The position numbers were made by a program, and so were the translations under genes. The notes beneath the pieces are model-generated. The model was not told where the DNA came from and searched no databases. It worked only from the letters and a program-made list of their open reading frames with translations. A DNA stretch of 64,000 bases from Saccharopolyspora_D taberi (lineage in GTDB: Bacteria; Actinomycetota; Actinomycetes; Mycobacteriales; Pseudonocardiaceae), in contig NZ_BAAAUX010000011.1 of the NCBI RefSeq assembly GCF_039534165.1, forward strand, positions 620,001 through 684,000. The letters are read 5' to 3'. Below, in pieces: positions 1 through 8,597 of the stretch (position 1 is its first letter; the number at the start of each line of letters is the position of its first letter).

Positions 1-90
1 GGGCGGCGACTTCACCGGTGCTGATGCGGCCGCTGGGTGGGGTCTGCAGGGATGAGGAGTCCAAGGCGGGCTGCCCTTCGGATCGATGAA

Positions 91-159
91 CATCACCTGT
101 CTGAGCGGTGACGCACCGAATAGTCGGAGCGAGACACGTCACTTGTCAAGGCGGTGACG
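91..159. promoter_or_regulatory. Two 23-bp inverted-repeat operators (left pair) with a leftward promoter
   Basis: Two copies of the pattern CGTCACC-N9-GGTGACG lie at 91-113 and 137-159, 46 bp apart. The left copy has CATCACC as its first arm, and the right copy has CGTCACT. On the minus strand the copy at 137-159 contains TTGACA (149-144), followed by an 18-bp spacer and GACTAT, so it looks like an operator over the -35 box of a promoter firing leftward out of the window. The same arrangement occurs in mirror image at 783-845. A gene starting near position 90 on the minus strand would be the target, but too little of it is inside the window to identify. Confidence 0.6.
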
Positions 160-228
160 GTTTCAGCCGTGCAAAGAACCCCGCCACATGGACGACGCCA
201 CGGGGGCCGGCGTTGGTCGGGAGACGAC

Positions 229-783
229 TCAGGAGGCGGCCGCAGCGTCGGTGCGGCGTTTGCGAGCCCGGTAGGCGGCGGCCTTGACGCGGTTGCCGCA
301 CTCGTCCATGCCACACCAGGTACGGCGGGCTCCGCGGGAACGATCGAGATAGATGCGGGTACAGGCGGGGCGGCCGCATTCCTTCATGTGAGCCTCGCGG
401 TCGGCGAGGACGGTGACGGCGTCGCGGGCCAGTTCGGCCAGGACGGCGTCGATGTTGCCGGTCCGACGGGTTCCGGTGTCGCTGAGCTGCACAGTCAGGC
501 CCGCGCCTTGGGCGAGGCCGTTGACGAGGTCGAGAGCTCGGCGGTCGAACCCGCGCTCGGCGAGCCGGTCGGTGGCGAGCTGGTAGACGGCTTCGCGCAG
601 GCTGATGGCCTGCCGGAACGCGTCCTGAGTGACGCTGACGTCGCCGGGCAGGTCGGCGGAGGCGTCGAGCCAGCGCTCCAGGTCGGCCGGTCCGGTCAGC
701 AGCTCTTCCGGTTCGGTCCGACGCCACTTCAGCGTGCCCGCCAGATCCAGTGCCGCACTGCCGCTCACGAACGCGAATCTCAC
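229..783 (-). CDS. CGNR zinc-finger transcriptional regulator
   Basis: 184-residue protein with an N-terminal stress-response (ABATE-like) helical domain (about 1-125) and a C-terminal treble-clef zinc finger. The finger runs from a CGRPAC knuckle through TWCGMDECGNR to a basic tail, and CGNR is the family signature. Family members are DNA-binding regulators. The start is GTG at 783, inside the first of two 23-bp inverted repeats (783-805, 823-845). Two more copies lie beyond the gene's other end (91-113, 137-159), so it probably represses itself, the rightward dinB/malY-like operon and a leftward gene. A second CGNR protein is encoded at 21570. Family membership is seen in sequence; the regulon is inferred from the repeats. 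Confidence 0.85.
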   Translation of the reverse strand: MRFAFVSGSAALDLAGTLKWRRTEPEELLTGPADLERWLDASADLPGDVSVTQDAFRQAISLREAVYQLATDRLAERGFDRRALDLVNGLAQGAGLTVQLSDTGTRRTGNIDAVLAELARDAVTVLADREAHMKECGRPACTRIYLDRSRGARRTWCGMDECGNRVKAAAYRARKRRTDAAAAS

Positions 784-845
784 GTCACCATCTTGACAGG
801 TGACGCCGAGTCGCGCAAACTACGTCACCGTCTGAACTGGTGACG
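783..845. promoter_or_regulatory. Two 23-bp inverted-repeat operators (right pair) over a rightward promoter
   Basis: Perfect CGTCACC-N9-GGTGACG repeats lie at 783-805 and 823-845, 40 bp apart. The first contains a consensus TTGACA -35 box at 793-798; after a 17-bp spacer comes CAAACT (816-821) as -10. The second repeat overlaps the expected transcription start ahead of the gene at 857. The first also covers the GTG start of the CGNR gene on the other strand, so one protein bound here could block both directions. Arms and hexamers are directly visible; the binding protein (most likely the CGNR regulator) is inferred. Confidence 0.7.
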
Positions 846-856
846 ATTGGAGTGGC

Positions 857-1336
857 ATGCTCAGCCGCGAGGACTACCTCTACTTCACCGATCGCGCGCT
901 CGACGGGATGGCCGCCATCGTGGTCGAGCTCGGCGACGAGCGCGCGAACCGGGCCGCCTACCCTGGCGCGAACTCGCCGTACGCGCTGCTGCACCACTGC
1001 CTGTGCGTGATCGAGACCTGGGTCGGCGGGTTCGTCCGCGGCCGTCCGATCGACCGCGACCGCGACGCCGAGTTCACCGCCACCGGCCCGGTCGAGCTGC
1101 TCGTCGAGCGTTGCGCGACCGTGCGCGCCCAGATGCACACCGACGTCGCGAACGCGCACCCCGAGCAGTTCCTGCTCCAAGAGCCCCCTGCGGACTTCCT
1201 CGGCCCGCCCACCCGCCTCACCCAGGGCGGCGCGCTGCAGCACGTGTTCGAAGAACTCGCCCAGCACCACGGGCAGATGGAGACCCTGCGCGACGTCCTC
1301 GCCGCCGCGCCCGTCCGGCCGCTGGAGACCGCATGA
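857..1336 (+). CDS. DinB/DUF664-type four-helix protein
   Basis: 159 residues, all-helical, with the metal-site pattern of the DinB/YfiT superfamily. One histidine pair lies near residue 46 (LLHHCL) and another near the C-terminus (ELAQHHGQME), a DUF664-like arrangement. Such proteins often act as thiol- or metal-dependent transferases or hydrolases; no substrate can be read here. It is the first gene of an operon: its TGA overlaps the ATG of the malY-like gene (ATGA), which indicates translational coupling. It is transcribed from the operator-covered promoter at 793-821. Confidence 0.75.
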   Translation: MLSREDYLYFTDRALDGMAAIVVELGDERANRAAYPGANSPYALLHHCLCVIETWVGGFVRGRPIDRDRDAEFTATGPVELLVERCATVRAQMHTDVANAHPEQFLLQEPPADFLGPPTRLTQGGALQHVFEELAQHHGQMETLRDVLAAAPVRPLETA

Positions 1337-2511
1337 GTACCCCACCCCGTCCTGAGCTCGACCCGACCCGGCTACGAGCCGGCCACGGAGCCAAGTGGAC
1401 CGCCGTCGACGCCGACGTCCTACCTGCCTGGGTCGCCGACATGGACATCGGCATCCCCGAACCCGTCCGCGCCCGCATGCGCGAGACCATCGAACGTCAG
1501 GACCTCGGCTACCCCTACTGGCCCGGCGGCGACCCCGTCGTCGACGCGTTCACCGACCGCATGCGGTCCCGCTACGGATGGCACCCCCGCGAGGGCCGCA
1601 CCCGCGTGTTCAGCGACCTGATCCAGATCCTGCAGATCGTCATCGAACACACCACCGAGCCCGGCGACCCCATCGCCCTGCACGTGCCGAACTACCCACC
1701 GTTCCTCGCCGCGATCCACCGCGCACGACGCCGGATCGTGCCGCTACCCCTCGACCGCGCCTCCGGCGGCTGGGAACTCGACCTCGACCGACACCACGCC
1801 GTCTTCGCCACCGAACGGCCTCGGCTGTTCGTGCTGGTCAACCCGCACAACCCGACCGGGCACACGTTCAGCGCCTCCGAGCTGCGTGGGCTGGCAGACA
1901 TCGCGACCGACCACCACATCCCCGTTCTGGCCGATGAGATCCACGCCGACCTCACCTACCTACCGCACCGGCACATCCCCTTCGCCGGCCTCGACCCGGC
2001 TGTGGAGGACCTGACCATCACCGCGACGTCGGCGACGAAGGCGTTCAACCTCGCCGGCACCCGGTGCGCGGTCGCTCACCTCGGCTACGCACCCACCGCC
2101 GACGCTCTCGACCGCGCCCCGCTGGACTACTTCGGCACCCCCAGCGTCCTCAGTCGCATCGCCACCGTCGCCGCCTGGCGCGAATCCCACGACTGGCACC
2201 ACGCCACCACCGACCTGCTCACCCGCAACCGTGACCGCGTCACCGCCTGGACCCGCGCCCACCCTGAGCTCGGCTACCTCCCCCCAGAGGCGACCTACCT
2301 CGCCTGGATCGACTTCACCCGCGCAGGCCTCGGACCCGACCCCGCGGCCGCGCTGCTCCGGCGCGCACGCGTGTACCTCAACCCCGGTGCCGAATTCACT
2401 GAGCACACCGAACTGACCAGCTCGACCTACGCACGACTCAACTTCGCCACCACTACCGCGAACCTCGAACAAATCCTGGACCGACTCGACAGCGCACTGT
2501 CAAAGAGTTGA
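1333..2511 (+). CDS. MalY/PatB-type PLP aminotransferase (C-S lyase family), island copy
   Basis: 392-residue fold-type I PLP enzyme. The family's N-terminal block is present (KWTAVDADVLPAWVADMDIGIPEPV), as are the PLP-phosphate region (NPHNPTG near residue 173), the DEIHADL block, and the SATKAFNLAG motif whose lysine forms the Schiff base. MalY/PatB proteins cleave cystathionine-like C-S bonds or act as aminotransferases. The start was chosen at the ATG overlapping the DinB-like stop codon. A paralogue with the same motifs is encoded outside the island at 12724. The 3' end overlaps the hemolysin III remnant by 12 bp, convergently. Confidence 0.85.
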   Translation: MSTPPRPELDPTRLRAGHGAKWTAVDADVLPAWVADMDIGIPEPVRARMRETIERQDLGYPYWPGGDPVVDAFTDRMRSRYGWHPREGRTRVFSDLIQILQIVIEHTTEPGDPIALHVPNYPPFLAAIHRARRRIVPLPLDRASGGWELDLDRHHAVFATERPRLFVLVNPHNPTGHTFSASELRGLADIATDHHIPVLADEIHADLTYLPHRHIPFAGLDPAVEDLTITATSATKAFNLAGTRCAVAHLGYAPTADALDRAPLDYFGTPSVLSRIATVAAWRESHDWHHATTDLLTRNRDRVTAWTRAHPELGYLPPEATYLAWIDFTRAGLGPDPAAALLRRARVYLNPGAEFTEHTELTSSTYARLNFATTTANLEQILDRLDSALSKS

Positions 2512-3126
2512 AGCGACCGAAGGGTGACTGACATGGGTAAGTGGACGGATCGGCTGGCGGAGATCGGCACTCACACCGGCGTTGTGCAGCAGGTCGCCCA
2601 ACACGAACACCGCGACCCAGCCGAGCGCGATGTAGACGGGGACACCGACCCAGCGCGGCGCATGCGGCCAGGCGAGCTTGAGTACCACCCCGGCGAGGGC
2701 ACCTCCCCAGACCACGGTGAGCACGACGGTGCCGACGGCCGGCGGCAGGGCCAGCATCGCGAATGGCGTGTAGGTACCCGCGATCAACAGGAAGATCATC
2801 GAGTGGTCGAGGCGGCGCATCCATGTACGCGCACCGGTCGAGACCCAGGTCTTGAGGTGGTAGAGGGCACTGACTCCGAACAGGCCCAGCACCGTGGCCA
2901 CATAGATCGCGATCCCGGCCGTGGCTGCGGCCGGGCGCGAACCCGCAGCCACCACGATCAACGCCGCACCCGCTGCGAGGAACAGAACCAGCGACCCCAG
3001 GTGGATCCAGCCCCGCAGCTTCGGCTTGACAAGCGCGGCGGGTCGGCGGGAAGTGAGCACGCGAGTCACGGCCCGAGCACAAATAAGCCAGGCCAGGTCG
3101 GCGGCGTGGTGTTGACCACCACCCAC
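2500..3126 (-). pseudogene. Hemolysin III / PAQR-family membrane protein, C-terminally truncated
   Basis: 208-residue ORF (GTG start). Its first 175 residues match the seven-helix HlyIII family: SALYHL after helix 2 and LDHSMIFLLIAGTYTPF around helix 3 are hallmark metal-ligand segments. The match stops after the sequence corresponding to helix 5 (VAVFVLGDLLHNAG). The usual last two helices, with the HExFH motif that completes the metal site, are replaced by a short unrelated tail (LRQPIRPLTHVSHPSVASTL). The break, near 2575, probably marks an old recombination point next to the dinB/malY operon. The product is likely non-functional; this is inferred from the missing histidines. Confidence 0.75.
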
Positions 3127-3513
3127 GCGAAGTGCAGGACGTCTCGGGCGAGGGCGGCAGCGTGCTGCCGCGCGTGCTAGGCCGGGTTGGGGTCGAACGG
3201 CGTGCGCAACCGGCGCATTCCGGCATCGCTGTGGTCAGCGATCGGGTGGTGCTGCTCGGGGATGACCCGGGTGTGTTCGGGTTCGGCGAACTGGACCGGA
3301 CTCACCGTGCTCGGAGGGCGGGCGGACCCACCGGCAGCCGGTTCCCGTCGGGAGAACCGATCGGGGGCCGGCAGATCGCGATGCTGGCGGCGCGGGCGGT
3401 GCAGTGATGTTGATGTGGTGATGGCATTCCTTCCTTGTCCCGTGGCCGATCCAGGATCGGTGCGGGCGGTGTGCGGGTGCGGCGAGGCGGGGTTGATGCG
3501 CTCGCCGAAAGCA
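3127..3513. other. Spacer without a convincing gene
   Basis: This interval between the hemolysin III remnant and the cold-shock terminator has only overlapping short open frames. The best is a 42-codon minus-strand frame with a GTG at 3305 and no Shine-Dalgarno sequence. I see no domain, RNA or repeat here. Confidence 0.4.
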
Positions 3514-3551
3514 CCGGTGGCTCCCCACCCGAGCGGGTGAGGAGCCACCGG
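3514..3551 (-). terminator. Terminator hairpin downstream of the cold-shock gene
   Basis: An 11-bp perfect stem (CCGGTGGCTCC, 3514-3524, with GGAGCCACCGG, 3541-3551) encloses a loop that itself contains a CACCCG/CGGGTG stem. It lies 18 bp past the stop codon of the cold-shock gene. There is no strong U-tract, as is common for actinobacterial terminators. Confidence 0.7.
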
Positions 3552-3568
3552 AGAAACAGAGAGGGTAC

Positions 3569-3772
3569 TCAGACCGCGCGCACGAGGTCGGCCTGCGGAC
3601 CCTTGGGGCCCTGGCTGACCTCGTAGGTGACCTGCTGGTCCTCGTCCAGGCTGCGGAACCCGCCGCCGTCAATCGCCGAGTAGTGCACGAACACGTCCGG
3701 CCCGCCACCGTCGGGGGCGATGAAGCCGAAGCCCTTTTCAGCGTTGAACCACTTCACGGTTCCGTTAGTCAT
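3569..3772 (-). CDS. Cold-shock protein (CspA family)
   Basis: 67-residue single OB-fold RNA/DNA-binding protein. RNP1 (KGFGFI, residues 14-19) and RNP2 (VFVHYSAI, residues 28-35) are intact, and the start MTNGTVKWFNAEKG is typical of CspA. The ATG at 3772 is preceded by AGGAGGA. It probably acts as an RNA chaperone that melts mRNA structure during cold or stress. It stands alone, with a stem-loop terminator 18 bp downstream and a 1.2-kb gene-poor stretch upstream that may hold a long 5' leader. Confidence 0.95.
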   Translation of the reverse strand: MTNGTVKWFNAEKGFGFIAPDGGGPDVFVHYSAIDGGGFRSLDEDQQVTYEVSQGPKGPQADLVRAV

Positions 3773-4932
3773 GCGTGTCTCCTCCTGGGAGCTGGGGTAT
3801 GACGGGCGCCCACATCGTGCGGAGGCCCGGGCCGGGGATCTCAGACGGCGCCTAACTCCAGCTGCGACCAAAGAAAGAAGCTCGCCCGCATCAACATCCT
3901 GCGAGCATGCGCAAAACACGAACCCAGAAACAACGACCGCCACTGACCCTACACGCCACCCGGCCGCCGTCAACCCGGACGCCGCGACGATCAACCAGGT
4001 GTGTACGCCAGGGCCCGGCTCGGCGGGTCCGGTGAGTGGGTCTTCGAGGCTGATGATCCGACATGCGGCGACGACCGGGGGTGCCCGGTCGCCGCCCGGG
4101 CACGGCTGGCCCGCCGCGGCTGACGGCGGGATTAACGGCGACGTCTGCGCTCCGGGCAGACAGGGATGATCAGCCCGTCTCCGTCGCGGACCGCGAGAGA
4201 TCGTACGAGGGCAGGGGTGGCTTTTCTACGGCAGCGACCGCAGAAAAGCCGCCTCGAACACTCGGGGGCGTCGGCTACGTCGCTGCGCCACCAGTTGCTG
4301 TTGCTCGGCGGCGCACGAGCACCTTGCACCGTCGAACGGAGGTGCACGTCCTCGATGCCGCGCTGATGTCGGCGGCTCACGGCCCGGCACGGGCGGCACC
4401 CGGGGTCCCGTCCCGAGCCGCATGAAGTGAACATGCCGGAAACCCGCAGGTGAGCAAAGCTACGTCGCCTGATCGATGAAATCTACGATCGCTGGAGTAG
4501 ACATTCCCCGCTGAGTGTGTGTAATCTTCTGCTCGTCGCAAGAGAGAGAACATCAAGTGGCACGGGAGATGACGAACTACCCGTGAGCAAGTGCAAGACG
4601 GTCAGACGAGCCGGGGCCGATCAGTAGAAGGGGCTCCGGCAGGTGACCAAGGACAGTCGGCAAGACACGACCGGTACATGCAAGAAGACCGGGGCCGACA
4701 GTCGCGCACGGATAGGTAAGTCAGGAAACAGAGGAGAAGGGAAGGGTTACACACCATCGGATCGCCTGCCTCCGGCTGAGTGTCGCCGGGCGGGTACCGC
4801 AGTCCCATCGGATTGGAAGGTGGTCTTCGGTTACGCGAACGCGATCCCCGCAGTCTCCGCCTCTAGTGCGGAACACGCGGACACAGAAGGCCGATCTCAC
4901 GGTCGGCTGATGGAAGTGAAACCCACAACCCT
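3773..4932. other. 1.2-kb gene-poor interval
   Basis: Between the cold-shock gene and the MerR-like gene I find no frame with a recognisable domain or good ribosome binding site. Base composition from about 4430 to 4900 is visibly less GC-rich than the flanks, and codon-position bias is absent. The part next to 3773 probably holds the cold-shock promoter and leader. The rest may be decayed mobile DNA, consistent with the Tn3 remnant 1 kb further on. Confidence 0.5.
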
Positions 4933-4963
4933 GGGGCCCCGGTGCCACATGCACCGGGGCCCC
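4933..4963 (+). terminator. Perfect 13-bp hairpin in front of the MerR-like gene
   Basis: GGGGCCCCGGTGC (4933-4945) and GCACCGGGGCCCC (4951-4963) pair perfectly around a 5-nt loop, ending 19 bp before the ATG at 4983. It could end upstream transcription or act as an attenuator in the leader of the MerR-like gene. There is no U-tract, so the assignment as terminator is tentative. Confidence 0.5.
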
Positions 4964-4982
4964 TCATGATGCGGAGGCGCCG

Positions 4983-5303
4983 ATGACCCCAGAGACCCAC
5001 GACCCGCAGACCGCGGACGAGAAGTTCGACGACGAGGACTACCCCGCCTACACCATGGGCCGCGCCGCCGAGATGCTCGGCACCACCCCGGCGTTCCTAC
5101 GCAGCCTGGACGAGGCACAACTGATCGAGCCGCAGCGCTCCTCCGGCGGGCACCGCCGCTACTCCCGCTCCCAGCTGCGCCTGGCCGCTCGCGTCCGGGA
5201 ACTGGTCGACCAGGGCACCGGTCTCGACGCCGCCTGCCGCATCGTCACCCTGGAAGACCAACTCCAGGAAGCCCGAAACCTCAACGATCCGACGCCACCG
5301 TGA
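4983..5303 (+). CDS. Small MerR-family regulator
   Basis: 106 residues. A winged helix-turn-helix of MerR type spans about 22-90 (YTMGRAAEMLGTTPAFLRSLDEAQLIEP, then the wing RSSGGHRRYSRSQL), followed by a short coiled segment (TLEDQLQEARNL) for dimerisation. There is no C-terminal effector domain or cysteine cluster, so it resembles HspR-like short MerR proteins rather than metal sensors. The ATG follows GGAGGC. Its last 23 bp overlap the ORF carrying the Tn3-transposase remnant on the other strand, which suggests the remnant's broken end lies right behind this gene. Confidence 0.8.
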   Translation: MTPETHDPQTADEKFDDEDYPAYTMGRAAEMLGTTPAFLRSLDEAQLIEPQRSSGGHRRYSRSQLRLAARVRELVDQGTGLDAACRIVTLEDQLQEARNLNDPTPP

Positions 5304-5631
5304 CGATCCCTTTGCCGAAGTGGTAGCAACTGAGCTGCGGTGACGGCCACCGGCGCCATGCTGCGGGAAGCATCGACAGGTCCAGGACGTGCGCGTCGAG
5401 ACCGCGCAGATGGCGTAGCTTGCCCAGTTCGGCGCGGATCGACGTCGACGACGCGATGGTCATTCCGGGGTACAGCCACGTCAACCGCGAGGTCGTCACC
5501 CCGGGCTCGACCACCAGCAACCCGTCCATCTCGCTGCGCCGTTGGTCGGTGAGCAGGTGCTCGACGCGCTCGTAGACCTCGGCCACCGCCTTCTGCCGGA
5601 CCGCGGCGATGCGCTCCAGCAACGTGATCAT
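5281..5631 (-). pseudogene. Tn3-family transposase fragment (DUF4158 region)
   Basis: A 116-codon open fragment whose residues about 5-95 match the middle of the N-terminal DUF4158 domain of Tn3-family transposases. Blocks include a YERVEHLLTDQRRSEMDGLLVVEP segment and RLTWLYPG, followed by LGKLRHLRGL and LDLSMLP. Nothing of the DDE catalytic domain remains: after about 5335 the frame continues into unrelated sequence and stops inside the MerR-like gene's 3' end. No 38-bp terminal inverted repeats were recognised nearby. It is direct evidence that this part of the island was once entered by a Tn3-type transposon and then eroded. Confidence 0.75.
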
Positions 5632-5830
5632 CCGGGCGGATCACCTGCGACGAGCTCAAATCGACACCATGCCCGTTGAACTCCATTGAGAGTCGAAAAC
5701 TCCGCCCCCGCACGAGACTCCTTCCCTACACTCTGCCGCCACGGCGGATCATAGGAAGATGGTCAGGCACGTTCTTCAAAGCCTCTTGACCAGGACGAGC
5801 TAGGCTTGCGTTCGGCCTACGGAGGGCTGC

Positions 5831-6043
5831 TCAGGCCGCTCGCGCCGAGATGATCTCTGCCCAAACGAAGGTTGCGAGTCCGTCATCGGCTCTCACCGTG
5901 ACGGCGTCGGGGTCCATCACCGATATCCCGATTCCCGTCAGCCGTTGGATGCTCTCAGCAAAGGCGGGATGCTGGGCCAGGGCTTCCTGGGTAAGTCCCA
6001 GTGCCTCGCGTCGAGCGGCGACGGAGCCCCGTCGTGTCGCCAT
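5831..6043 (-). CDS. Small uncharacterised protein (70 aa)
   Basis: 70 residues starting MATRRGSVAARREALGLTQEALAQ, with an ATG at 6043 preceded by AGGAGAGG. The N-terminal part resembles the first helices of an XRE helix-turn-helix (REALGLTQEALA), but the rest (a short beta-rich segment ending TFVWAEIISARAA) does not continue that fold, so no function is assigned. It is flanked by decayed genes and may itself be a mobile-element accessory gene. Confidence 0.5.
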   Translation of the reverse strand: MATRRGSVAARREALGLTQEALAQHPAFAESIQRLTGIGISVMDPDAVTVRADDGLATFVWAEIISARAA

Positions 6044-6354
6044 CGTCCCTCTCCTGGCCACAGGAGCACCCACCATACCGGCAGGGCATCTGACGTGATC
6101 AGCAGTTGTCGGAGCAAGCGAACCGACTTTGCAGTGCTGCCCCAATCAGGTGAACATGCTGGGGCACGTCAGTCCTGTTCTCGCAGTTCAACACGCCTGA
6201 CGCCTCATTCCCGCCCTATTGCCGCCTTACGGCCGCTCTCGACTCAAACGACTACGCACAGTTAGCTGTGGCGGCTGTGTCGAGGCGCCAATCGCTTCTC
6301 GACACAGCGGTGATGCCGTGTTCGAGTACCGAATCCCCCTGAGAAGGTCGTCGC
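6044..6354. other. Spacer with an 11-bp inverted repeat
   Basis: No gene is evident. GCTGTGTCGAG (6274-6284) and CTCGACACAGC (6298-6308) form a perfect 11-bp stem with a 13-nt loop, 47 bp upstream of the methyltransferase remnant. It could be an operator or a terminator. No FxLD-type precursor-peptide ORF was found here, although intact loci of that family usually carry one. Confidence 0.45.
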
Positions 6355-7050
6355 GTGAACACACTCCAAGACATGAACGCCGGCACGGCTGGCGAGGATG
6401 CTGAGGCTGCCGCGCTGCGTGAGGCGATGGTGGCCGAGTTGCGCAAGTTGGAAGTCATCCGCAGCGACGCGGTTGCCCGTGCGGTCGGGGTGGTGCCTCG
6501 GCACGTGTTCGCACCCGGAGAACCGCTGAAGCGTTCCTACGCCGCCAAGACCATCCTGCAGACCAAGCGGGACGAGCACGGTGTGCCGATCAGCATGATC
6601 TCCGCGGCGGATATCCAAGCCATGATGCTCGAACAAGCCCAGCTCGCCCCCGGGATGCGGGTCCTGGAGATCGGGTCTGGCGGATACAACGCCCCGCTGA
6701 TCGCCGAGCTGGTCGGCGACACGGGTCAGGTGACCACGGTCGACATCGATTCTGATGTCATCGAGCGCACCCGTCGCTACCTGGACACGGCAGGGTACAA
6801 CCAGGTTCAGGCGGTGGTCGCCGACGCAGCTGAGGGCGTGGCATCCAATGCACCGTACGACTGCATCATCGCCACGACCAGCGCATGGGACATTCCCCCG
6901 GCCTGGACCGATCAGCTTGCCGAAGGCGGCCGGCTCGTCGTCCCGCTCCGGATGCGGGGGCTGACCCGCTCGGTGGTCTTCTAGCGCGATGGGGACCGGC
7001 TGGTGAGCACGGGTTACGAGCTGTGCAGCTTCGTACCGATGCAGGGTGCT
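6355..7050 (+). pseudogene. FxLD-system (PCMT-like) peptide methyltransferase, interrupted and truncated
   Basis: The reading frame matches the protein-L-isoaspartate methyltransferase-like enzymes of FxLD RiPP loci: VPRHVFAPGEPLKRSYA, then the SAM-binding LEIGSGGYNAPLIAELVG near residue 102, and WDIPPAW. A TAG stop at 6982-6984 interrupts it after GLTRSVVF, but the same frame continues with recognisable family sequence (RDGDRLVSTGYELCSFVPMQGA) to 7050, so the stop is a nonsense mutation at a position that is normally acidic. All homology ends at about 7050, where the remnant of an oppositely oriented helicase begins. The usual C-terminal half is missing. RiPP modification is family knowledge; pseudogene status is seen in sequence. 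Confidence 0.8.
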
Positions 7051-8597
7051 GCTTCCTCGGAAGAGCACCGGATTGCGCATGATCTTCTTCAGTTCGCTCC
7101 GGGTCCGCTCGCTCGCACTCGTAGCTGCGGCCAGCGCGTTCTCGGAAGGTGTCAGGGCCGTCTGTGCGGCTACGAACTCCCGCTCCGCGGCGCGAATCGA
7201 CTCCTCGTCCCAAGTCTCGCGGAGGCGCGGCCACTCGCGATCGAGGATTCGAGCTGGTCGCGCTGCGACTCCAACCGAGCCCGGGCTTCCTCCGCGGTGC
7301 GGGCGGCGGTGTCGAGCTGCGGTGTGAGCTCGCCGAGCTGCCGCCTCAGCTCCCATCGCCGAGCCAATGTCCGCCCCAGCCGGCCGAGACCGGAGCGCAG
7401 GGACAGCTCCTTCTGCTCCGCCTGGATCCGCGCTCGGCGGTCGATCAGGATCGAAACGTTTTCCTGTGCCCGTCTTGCGGCGTATTGGCGAGCACGCAGA
7501 GTCTTCTCGGCGTTCGCTGCGGCGTTCAGGTGCTCGCGAGCCCGCTCGCTATGACGAAGCTGTTCCTTGGCTCGCTCAAGACGACGGCGGTTGCGTTCGT
7601 CTTTGGCCTCGGCGACCGCAGCTTCGTCTACCGACAGCTGCTCTCGCAGGCTCTCGGCACGCCTGTCGCGCTCGATCCGTTCCAACGCATCGCGGAAGGC
7701 ATCAGGATCGAAGGTTCCGAGAACCTCGTCCAGGACCTCGAGCCGCTCCAGCACCGCCGAGCTGGAAAGCCGCACGAGCTGAGCCTCGACTTCGGCGCGT
7801 TCGTCGGTGATCCGCCGCATTCGGTCGGCAACGATCCTGCGCAGCGCGACCCGGTCGTCCATCGCTATCTGCGGCATCTGCGGGGTTCCGACGCGCAGGA
7901 ACTCTCCCTGCACCCTGGTGCCCAGTTTCAGCGCGGCATGCAGAGCGTTGTCGACGGCCACGTTCGTGCCCGACACCAACAGCACGCGTTTGCCGTCGTT
8001 GGCGAGGTCGTCGATGGCGCGACTCAGCACGGTGGTCTTGCCGGTGCCTGGTGGACCCCACACGAGGTGCAGTCCCTTGCTGATGCAGGCGTAGTACGCC
8101 AGGGCCTGTGCGCCGGAGAGCCCGCCGAGACCATCGGCCCCGGCGGGCAGACTGCTGACCCGCCCTGCAGCGAGCTGGTCCGCCAATCCCGGATCCGCGA
8201 AGTTTTTCAGTGCCTTCAGCTGACTTTGGACCAGGAACCCGGCGGGGCGCTGGGTTCCCCACAGGTGCATGTCGTATTCAGGCGCGTGCATGCCCACCTG
8301 CACGCGGAGGGCTTCCTGCTCTTCGACTGCCGTGATGACCCGATAGGACGGCCCGGTGTTGTCTTCCGAAGCCAGCCGAAGATCGGTGAACTCATCGATG
8401 CGGAGCGACCGGTTACGAGTCGGAATCCGGTACCAGCCCGGCTCGGTGCGGTAGGCGTCCCCGAGCCGTTTCCTGGTGTCCGCAGTGGTTCGGGTTTGGT
8501 CCGGAAGCAGCCGAGACACTGTCTCGATCACTTCTTCGCGCCACCCCACGCACCCCTCCAACGACCAAGAGCACTGTCCGTGTGCATCATGGCGCAT
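7051..8597 (-). pseudogene. AAA-type superfamily 1 helicase, frameshifted and lacking its C-terminal half
   Basis: N-terminal part of a Upf1/DNA2-like helicase. Walker A (WGPPGTGKTT, about 8035-8060) is followed by VLLVSGTNVAVDNAL (motif Ia) and a long, charged coiled-coil insertion. The frame shifts near 7245-7250: coding sequence continues as ILDREWPRLRETWDEE in another frame and runs to KKIMRNPVLF, where it stops at about 7050 against the methyltransferase remnant. Motifs II-VI are absent. The start is uncertain: ATG at 8597, or GTG at 8549 behind GGAGGGG. Walker A and the coiled coil are seen; loss of function is inferred from the frameshift plus truncation. Confidence 0.75.

Noticed and set aside
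4643..4969. A 108-codon plus-strand frame before the MerR gene
   Set aside because: No ribosome binding site, no codon bias, no domain; it runs through the 4933-4963 hairpin.
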